Source: JBMSHD01 sp049416425
GTDB lineage: Bacteria > Pseudomonadota > Gammaproteobacteria > Francisellales > Francisellaceae
Reading direction: 5' to 3'
NCBI GenBank assembly: GCA_049416425.1
Contig: JBMSHD010000082.1
Span: forward strand, 1-10,430
DNA: 10,430 bases
Part shown: piece by piece, positions 5,069 to 10,430 of the stretch
How the letters are laid out: each line of letters begins with the position of its first letter
How positions within the stretch are numbered: the first letter of the stretch is position 1
Notes under the pieces: model-generated
Told to the model about the DNA's origin: nothing
What the model saw: the letters and a program-made list of their open reading frames with translations, nothing else
Databases searched by the model: none
Translations under genes and position numbers: made by a program

Positions 5069-7105
5069 TTACTTGACTCGCATGCCGGGTTTGGCGCCGT
5101 CATCGGGCTCAAGAAGATAGAGTGATGTGCCATCACCGGCAGCCAGAACCATGCCCTCAGAAAGACCAAATCGCATTTTTCGAGGTGCGAGATTGGCGAC
5201 CATAATGGTATTTTTACCGATGAGATCTTCTGGTGAATAAGCGGATTTAATTCCGGCAAAAACCTGCTTCTGTATGCCTCCCAAATCGAGTGTGAGTCTC
5301 AAGAGTTTATCGGCACCTTCAACATGATCAGCCTCGATGATTCGAGCGATACGAAGATCGACTTTCATAAAATCATCAATGGTGATTTCTTTTTCGATCT
5401 TTGGCATGACTGTGGGTGTAGTCGTGGTATTCTGATTGTCTTGAAGAGCAGCTTCGCGTTTTAATACTTCCTGGGTCTCGTTCATAATGGCCTCAATTTT
5501 TTCTTTGTCAATACGTGAGATAAGCGATGTGAATGTATCGATTTTATGATTACTCAAAATATGTGGAATTTCATTCCAGTTCAACTGAGTGATATTGAGA
5601 AAGTCTTCGGCCTTGGCAGCGAGATTCGGCAGCACGGGTTTTAGATAGCCGATTAAAATCTTAAATAGATTGATCCCCTGGCTACAGATGGCATGTACCT
5701 CATCTTGTTTATCTTCTTCCTTGATCAACTGCCAGGGCTTATGCTGATCGATAAACTGATTGGCCTTATCGGCCAGCGACAGGATAAGACGAATGGCTTG
5801 GGCAAATTCGCGCTGCTCATACAGATCGCTCAAGCGTTGATGCAGGGCGGCAAACTCATCGATAAGCGGCTGGTCAAAAATCTGCTCACTCAGTCTATCA
5901 TTAAAATGCCTGTGAATAAAGCCGGCGCTGCGGCTGGCAATATTGACGATTTTGCCAACGATGTCACTGTTGACCTTGCCGATAAAATCATCGAAATTGA
6001 GATCGATATCATCGATTTTTGGTGTCAGGCGTGAGGCAAAATAATAGCGTAAATACTCGCCGTCTAAGTGATTTAAATAGGTTCTGGCCTGAATAAAGGT
6101 GCCGCGTGATTTTGACATCTTCTTACCATTGACGGTCAGAAAGGCATTGGCAAACACTCCGCTTGGCGTGCGATAATCAGCGCTGCTTAAGATGGCTGGC
6201 CAGAATAGGGCATGGAAATAGATGATGTCCTTGCCGATAAAGTGATAGAGCTCGGTCTGGCTGTTGCTGTTCCAATAACTGTCAAAGTCGATGCCGGAGC
6301 GATTGCAGTAATCTTTAAAACTGGCCAGATAACCGATCGGCGCATCAAGCCAGACATAAAAGTATTTTTTTTCATCGGTGCCTGGGATGGGGAAGCCGAA
6401 ATAGGGGGCGTCTCGTGAAATATCCCAATCGGAGAGACCGGCATCGAACCATTCTTTGAGCTTGTTGGCGACTTCAGGCTGTAACGCTTTATTGCTCTTT
6501 ATCCATTTACTGATCGGCTCCGCCAGGTCACTCAATTTAAAGAAAAAATGCAGACTGTTTTTGCTGATGGGAGTCTGACCTGTGACCACGGATTTAGGAT
6601 TGATCATTTCAAGTGGTGTATAGGTGGCGCTACAGACCTCACAGCTGTCACCATATTGATCCTCAGCTTTGCACTTAGGGCAGGTGCCTTTAACATATCG
6701 ATCTGGCAGAAACATGTCGGCTTTTGGATCGTAAGCCTGAGCAATCTCACGCTCTTCGATCAGACCTTTGGCCTTGAGTTTGAAATAGATCTCCTCTACT
6801 ATCTGACGGTTGAGTTTATTGTGGGTTGAGAGATAATTGTCAAACTCAATGCCAAAGTCAATGAAGTCGTTTAGATGGAATTGAGCCATGTCGGCGACCA
6901 GTTTTTCCGGTTTGACGCCCTGAAGTCGTGCTCTTAGCATGATAGGAGTGCCATGAGTATCGCTGCCGCAGACGAAATGGCACTGGTTGCCGCGCATTTT
7001 CTGGAATCGAACCCAGATGTCGGATTGAATATAACCAAGCATATGCCCCAGATGCAGATGATTATTGGCATAGGGCAGGGCGCTGGTGACAAGGATATGG
7101 CGCAT
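5069..7105 (-). CDS. metG: Methionyl-tRNA synthetase
   Basis: Charges tRNA-Met and initiator tRNA with methionine. The 678-residue protein matches E. coli MetG (677). The start MRHILVTSALPYANNHLHLGH gives the class I HIGH motif as HLGH (18-21). The connective-peptide zinc site has four cysteines, CPKC (142-145) and CEVC (155-158). KMSKS is at 329-333, followed by the alpha-helical anticodon-binding domain (about 390-540). A Thr-rich linker leads to the C-terminal EMAPII/Arc1p-like tRNA-binding and dimerisation domain (about 576-678), with the ending AAGDGTSLYLLEPDDGAKPG. The frame extends 29 codons upstream, but the ATG at 7105 is the family start. It heads an operon with rlmE. Confidence 0.97.
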   Translation of the reverse strand: MRHILVTSALPYANNHLHLGHMLGYIQSDIWVRFQKMRGNQCHFVCGSDTHGTPIMLRARLQGVKPEKLVADMAQFHLNDFIDFGIEFDNYLSTHNKLNRQIVEEIYFKLKAKGLIEEREIAQAYDPKADMFLPDRYVKGTCPKCKAEDQYGDSCEVCSATYTPLEMINPKSVVTGQTPISKNSLHFFFKLSDLAEPISKWIKSNKALQPEVANKLKEWFDAGLSDWDISRDAPYFGFPIPGTDEKKYFYVWLDAPIGYLASFKDYCNRSGIDFDSYWNSNSQTELYHFIGKDIIYFHALFWPAILSSADYRTPSGVFANAFLTVNGKKMSKSRGTFIQARTYLNHLDGEYLRYYFASRLTPKIDDIDLNFDDFIGKVNSDIVGKIVNIASRSAGFIHRHFNDRLSEQIFDQPLIDEFAALHQRLSDLYEQREFAQAIRLILSLADKANQFIDQHKPWQLIKEEDKQDEVHAICSQGINLFKILIGYLKPVLPNLAAKAEDFLNITQLNWNEIPHILSNHKIDTFTSLISRIDKEKIEAIMNETQEVLKREAALQDNQNTTTTPTVMPKIEKEITIDDFMKVDLRIARIIEADHVEGADKLLRLTLDLGGIQKQVFAGIKSAYSPEDLIGKNTIMVANLAPRKMRFGLSEGMVLAAGDGTSLYLLEPDDGAKPGMRVK

Positions 7106-7136
7106 AAGCTTAACTTTCTGATTTTTGATAGACCAT

Positions 7137-7142
7137 ATTATA
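7137..7142 (-). promoter_or_regulatory. Candidate -10 box of metG
   Basis: Minus-strand TATAAT at 7137-7142 lies about 32 bases before the metG ATG, giving a leader of about 25 bases. No good -35 hexamer is found 16-18 bases upstream. The 129-base gap between metG and the upstream efflux gene fits an independent promoter. Confidence 0.4.
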
Positions 7143-7234
7143 CCGATCACACTATATTTTGCGAGTAGAAAATCAGGATGATGTCGATACAAAGTCAGAG
7201 TCAGATTCGCTTTTGATAATGAATCCAGTCAGGA

Positions 7235-8428
7235 TCAGTGTTTGCGTAAGACAATAAGCGTTGACAGGCAGATCAATGCCATCAGACTGAACAAAAGCGT
7301 TACGGCGGCATCGGCTGGGAAATCGCTCAGTGTGGCCAATCCCCCAACACAGCCGGCAATAAGCATCGACAGGCAGCCATAGAGACTGCCAACGGCGCCA
7401 AGCCTAGTTTTGAAAGCCGTGATGGCAAGTGTGCTGCTCGTTGGGAAGTTCATGCCGGCGGCATAGTTAAACAGCATGATACCACCCATGAGCAGAACAA
7501 GATTATGACTGGCAAAAAAATAGTCGATGTTGATGATGATGACGGCAATGACAAACAGACTGACCGATAAACGTTGGGATTGTTCAATGGAGATGGTTTT
7601 CAATAAAAGGCCATTTGAGAACATGCCAAACACCAGAAAAATTTCACCGGTAGCAAATACCGTGGCATAGTCAAGCTCACTCAAGCCAAAGTGTTGCTCG
7701 AATAAAAAAGGGCTCAGCGAAAAATAAGAGATGATGGCCGACATGATGGTCGATGAGATCAGCATGTTCTTGACAAAGGATCGATTACGAATCACCCAGA
7801 GATAGGTCTTTAGTGTCAGTTTTGCCGACAGCCTTTTTCTTGGGCTTAACAGTGTTTCTTTAAGATAGAATAAGGCAGCAATATAGCAGCTGATGCTTAG
7901 AATGAAAATAAATACAAAATCAGCACGCCAGCCAAAAAGTTTTGCCAGAAATGCGCCAACAATCGGGGCGATAACCGGTGCCATTAAGGTGCCGATACCC
8001 AAAAATGACATGAAACGGGCATATTGTGTCTTGTCGTGAATGACATCTCTAAAGATCACCCGTCCCAAAGACATGGGAGCCGCCATGCCGATAGCCTCAA
8101 TGCTGCGGCCGATTAACAGCATGGTGAAATTGATGCTGCTTAAGGTGATAATCGTGCCAAAGAGGCTGATGGTCATCCCGCTTAAGAAAATACGACGTCT
8201 GCCAAATCGCTCCGATAATGGTCCGTAAATCAGCTGTGCTAAGGCATAAGTGAAGAAATACAGCGTCACCGAAAAGGCCAGCAGTGACTCGGAGGTACCA
8301 AAATCTCGACTGATACTGGGCAGTGATGGCACATAGATATCGGAGATGAATATTCCGAGCATCGAGGTGCTCATGATGGTGATGACAAAAATGGTTTTTT
8401 CAAGTTTGGTGGCTTTGATATTCAGCAT
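7235..8428 (-). CDS. Bcr/CflA-family multidrug efflux MFS transporter (DHA1)
   Basis: A 12-helix inner-membrane proton/drug antiporter; Bcr/CflA relatives export bicyclomycin, chloramphenicol or sulfonamides, and the substrate cannot be told from sequence. Helix 1 holds the family Asp motif SDIYVPSLP (29-37). Motif A is YGPLSERFGRRRI (68-80). The motif C region GTLMAPVIAPIVGAFL (146-161) is followed by GWRADFVF. The total of 397 residues is normal. Helix 4 reads GRSIEAIGMA, where the family normally has R-x-x-Q-G/A-x-G; here the Gln is Glu111, a non-conservative change near the proton/substrate path. AAGGA lies about 8 bases before the ATG. It stands alone between sulP and metG, with gaps over 120 bases on both sides. 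Confidence 0.92.
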   Translation of the reverse strand: MLNIKATKLEKTIFVITIMSTSMLGIFISDIYVPSLPSISRDFGTSESLLAFSVTLYFFTYALAQLIYGPLSERFGRRRIFLSGMTISLFGTIITLSSINFTMLLIGRSIEAIGMAAPMSLGRVIFRDVIHDKTQYARFMSFLGIGTLMAPVIAPIVGAFLAKLFGWRADFVFIFILSISCYIAALFYLKETLLSPRKRLSAKLTLKTYLWVIRNRSFVKNMLISSTIMSAIISYFSLSPFLFEQHFGLSELDYATVFATGEIFLVFGMFSNGLLLKTISIEQSQRLSVSLFVIAVIIINIDYFFASHNLVLLMGGIMLFNYAAGMNFPTSSTLAITAFKTRLGAVGSLYGCLSMLIAGCVGGLATLSDFPADAAVTLLFSLMALICLSTLIVLRKH

Positions 8429-8497
8429 TATTTTTTCCTTTTGCGAGGCACGCTCATATTTTCTCAGGCAGAAATATCAGTATATCGCATAAATAGT

Positions 8498-8566
8498 GTG
8501 ATCAGCAGTGAAGTTTGAAAAAATACAGTGGTTTTACCATCGGAAATCTTGGGTTTGGTGATCAGC
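8498..8566. repeat. Pair of 9-base direct repeats GTGATCAGC
   Basis: GTGATCAGC occurs at 8498-8506 and 8558-8566, exactly 60 bases apart, around the palindrome TGATCA. One copy covers the sulP stop codon and the other lies in the leader of the efflux gene. It could be an operator pair for the efflux gene or coincidence. A poorly supported TATACT box sits between the inner copy and the efflux start. The 133-base gap otherwise holds no gene. Confidence 0.25.
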
Positions 8567-10136
8567 CAAGCTTGTTGCTGGCGATGTGATAATCAGGGTC
8601 TTCGATGACGTTGAGCTCAACGAGATCACCGGCTTTTCCCAAGAGTTGTTTGCACTCAGCGCTTAGATGGCGTAAATGCAGAGTTTTGCCGTGGCCGGTG
8701 TACTGTTCTGCTATATAGGAGATGGCATCGATGGCCGAATGGTCGCAGACGCGGGAGTGATTAAAGTCGATAATGATATCGTCGGGATCGTCTGCTATCG
8801 TAAATAGCGATTTAAATCGTGTCGTTGAGCTGAAAAATAGAGGACCGTGTAACAGGTATTCTTTTTGTCCTCCTGTATTTACCCGCGTCTCGGTATAGAT
8901 GTTTTTAGCACTTTGCCAGGCAAACACCAAAGAGGCCAGAATGACACCGGTAATCACGGCGACGGCAAGGTCGGTGGCGACGGTGACGATGGTGACGACA
9001 ATGATAATAAAGGCGTCATGGAGTGGAATTTTACGAATAAATTTAAAGGTTGCCCACTCAAAGGTTTCGATGACCACCATAAACATGACACCGACTAAGG
9101 CGGCCAATGGAATAAGCCTGATAAGTGGCATGGCGATGATGATAAAAAGCAATAGAAATACGGCGGCAGTCATTCCCGATAAGCGCCCTCGACCACCGGA
9201 GCTGATATTAATCATGCTTTGACCGATCATGGCGCATCCACCCATGCTCTTGAAAAAGCCGCAGACGATATTGCCGATGCCCTGGGCGATGCACTCCTTG
9301 TTGCCGCGGCCTCTGGTATGGGTGATTTCATCGATTAAAGACAGGGTCATCAGTGACTCAGACAGCCCAATAATGGCCAAGATAAAGGCATAGGGCAGAA
9401 TAATGCTTAGGCTGTGCCAGGTTAATGGCACGCTGGGAATACTGAAGCCGTGGGTCACAACATCATGTGCCTGGCCGATCATGTCACCAACATTGAGAAT
9501 ATGTGTGCCAGGTAGCGGGATAAACAGAGCGATCAGTGTGATGGTGATGATGGCGGCTAAGGCGGAAGGAATTTTACGGGTAAATCGAGGCAGAAAATAG
9601 GTGATGGCCATGGCCAGAATCACCAGTGCAATCATAATATAAAGGTCGATGCCAGTCAGCCAGATGGCGTGATGCGTATTTGCAGGAGTGTATTTAAACT
9701 GCTGCATCTGCGCCAGAAAGATGACGATGGCCAAGCCATTGACGAAGCCGACCATAACCGATTTTGGCATCATGCGAATAAACTTACCAAAGCCAAGCAT
9801 ACCGATACTAATTTGAATAATGCCGGTTACGATAACGGTGACAAACAGATAACGCATGCCGGTAATGGGATCATCAGGGAACAGCAGCATAATCGAGACC
9901 AAAACCACGGCCATTGAGCCTGTGGCGCCTGAGATCATACCGGGACGACCTCCCAGGACGGCGGTGATAAGACACATGAAGAAAGCCGCATAAAGACCAA
10001 CTGTCGGGTTGACGCCTGCAACCAGTGAAAAGGCGATCGCCTCAGGAACTAAGGCCAGCGCAACGGTAAGACCACAGAGAAAGTCCGTCAGATAAGTACC
10101 ATCATTATTGGGTATCAGAAACTTTTGTAACATCAT
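8562..10136 (-). CDS. SulP-family inorganic anion transporter with STAS domain
   Basis: An inner-membrane SLC26/SulP transporter, importing sulfate, bicarbonate or another anion; the substrate is not determinable here. The membrane domain (about 15-410) begins with the family signature GLTVALALVPEAIAFSLVAG (22-41) and VGLYAAFF, then GRPGMISGATGSMAVV. The cytoplasmic STAS domain occupies about 422-515 and contains IIIDFNHSRVCDHSAIDAI; the tail LHLRHLSAEC...NVIEDPDYHIA is typical of a subgroup common in marine and aquatic proteobacteria. At 524 residues it is complete. Two adjacent ATGs (10136 and 10133) begin the gene and no in-frame start lies further upstream. No Shine-Dalgarno is visible, while a TATAAT at 10150-10155 would start the transcript only about 7 bases before the ATG. 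No carbonic anhydrase or sulfate-assimilation gene is adjacent. Confidence 0.94.
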   Translation of the reverse strand: MMLQKFLIPNNDGTYLTDFLCGLTVALALVPEAIAFSLVAGVNPTVGLYAAFFMCLITAVLGGRPGMISGATGSMAVVLVSIMLLFPDDPITGMRYLFVTVIVTGIIQISIGMLGFGKFIRMMPKSVMVGFVNGLAIVIFLAQMQQFKYTPANTHHAIWLTGIDLYIMIALVILAMAITYFLPRFTRKIPSALAAIITITLIALFIPLPGTHILNVGDMIGQAHDVVTHGFSIPSVPLTWHSLSIILPYAFILAIIGLSESLMTLSLIDEITHTRGRGNKECIAQGIGNIVCGFFKSMGGCAMIGQSMINISSGGRGRLSGMTAAVFLLLFIIIAMPLIRLIPLAALVGVMFMVVIETFEWATFKFIRKIPLHDAFIIIVVTIVTVATDLAVAVITGVILASLVFAWQSAKNIYTETRVNTGGQKEYLLHGPLFFSSTTRFKSLFTIADDPDDIIIDFNHSRVCDHSAIDAISYIAEQYTGHGKTLHLRHLSAECKQLLGKAGDLVELNVIEDPDYHIASNKLG

Positions 10137-10149
10137 GATGGAGCTTGTA

Positions 10150-10155
10150 ATTATA
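10150..10155 (-). promoter_or_regulatory. Candidate -10 box of sulP
   Basis: Minus-strand TATAAT at 10150-10155 is a perfect -10 hexamer without a convincing -35. If used, transcription would start near 10143, leaving a leader of under 10 bases. That agrees with the missing ribosome binding site and suggests near-leaderless translation. The AT-rich context makes a chance match possible. Confidence 0.35.
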
Positions 10156-10185
10156 AATAAAACGCATATTGTAGTGGCTATCGTT

Positions 10186-10209
10186 CATTTTGTCATCCAT
10201 TTTGTCGTC
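10186..10209. repeat. 12-base tandem duplication
   Basis: CATTTTGTCATC (10186-10197) is followed directly by CATTTTGTCGTC (10198-10209), matching at 11 of 12 positions. It lies in the 92-base gap between the partial gene at the right edge and sulP. It looks like a replication-slippage duplication, and no function is evident. Confidence 0.5.
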
Positions 10210-10228
10210 ATCGACAGCTGGAAGACGT

Positions 10229-10430
10229 TTACAAATTCTCTCCTTCTCTTTTCTTTTTTGATGAAGAGGGAGCAGTGACAGGTATTTTCTCGATTTTTTT
10301 GAACGGGATCGCATGTTTTAGTCGCCATTGAAATATAAAAGTTTGTAATATCTGGAATGTTGGATTTACTATCAGTTCTGAAAACTCCCCATTTTTAATA
10401 ATTGCCTCTTGAGGCAGTGATTTCAATGTA
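10229..10430 (-). CDS. Unrecognised gene, 3' end only (runs off the window)
   Basis: This minus-strand frame is open from the right edge to a TAA at 10229-10231, about 66 codons. It reads ...SLPQEAIIKNGEFSEL, then NPTFQILQTFIFQWRLKHAI, and ends in a polar, lysine-rich tail (SSSKKKREGENL). No internal start with a ribosome site is evident, so it is best taken as the C-terminus of a protein beginning beyond 10430. I do not recognise the family. It lies 92 bases upstream of sulP on the same strand, and no terminator is visible between them. A chance open frame cannot be excluded. Confidence 0.45.
   Translation of the reverse strand, partial: TLKSLPQEAIIKNGEFSELIVNPTFQILQTFIFQWRLKHAIPFKKIEKIPVTAPSSSKKKREGENL

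Noticed and set aside
5065..5259. 65-codon upstream extension of rlmE.
   Set aside because: It lies entirely inside metG and does not match RlmE; the start MAKSKSAKRW at 5064 fits the family.
7106..7192. 29-codon upstream extension of metG.
   Set aside because: MetG proteins begin at the MRHILVTSALPYAN segment, and the extension covers the likely metG promoter.

Overview
This window reads as chromosomal DNA of a gammaproteobacterium. The support is a PotF-type periplasmic binding protein, a QseB/PmrA-type response regulator, a short omega subunit starting MARVTVEDCL, RlmE with its K-D-K-E tetrad, a 678-residue MetG with zinc knuckle and C-terminal tRNA-binding domain, and a tRNA-Val with encoded CCA. 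Base composition is moderately AT-leaning by eye. The genus cannot be fixed from this stretch.

Layout, left to right. Bases 1-1008 hold the C-terminal two thirds of a 14-helix DHA2 (MdtD-like) efflux pump. Its first five helices are missing and a different reading frame runs into the junction near base 46, so it is probably a broken gene. A convergent potF-like gene follows (1054-2235, minus), with a hairpin between the two. potF is divergent from an orphan OmpR-family response regulator (2369-3025, plus), and their shared intergenic region carries overlapping promoter-like boxes and short dyads. Next come rpoZ (3185-3397) with a good sigma70 promoter, then tRNA-Val(UAC) with a perfect-consensus promoter and a strong intrinsic terminator. 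A two-gene cassette follows: a 54-residue DUF5993-like membrane protein and an atypical five-helix DsbB-like protein.

From 4447 to the right edge everything is on the minus strand: a metG-rlmE operon (4-base gap), a Bcr/CflA-type drug efflux protein, a SulP anion transporter with STAS domain, and the 3' end of an unrecognised gene leaving the window at 10430.

The window is mostly housekeeping (translation, transcription, tRNA) mixed with membrane transport. No phage, CRISPR, toxin-antitoxin or defence system is visible. The least ordinary parts are the DUF5993/DsbB-like pair, whose second cysteine pair lies after a fifth helix rather than between helices 3 and 4, the truncated efflux gene, and the kinase-less regulator divergent from a transporter-less PotF.
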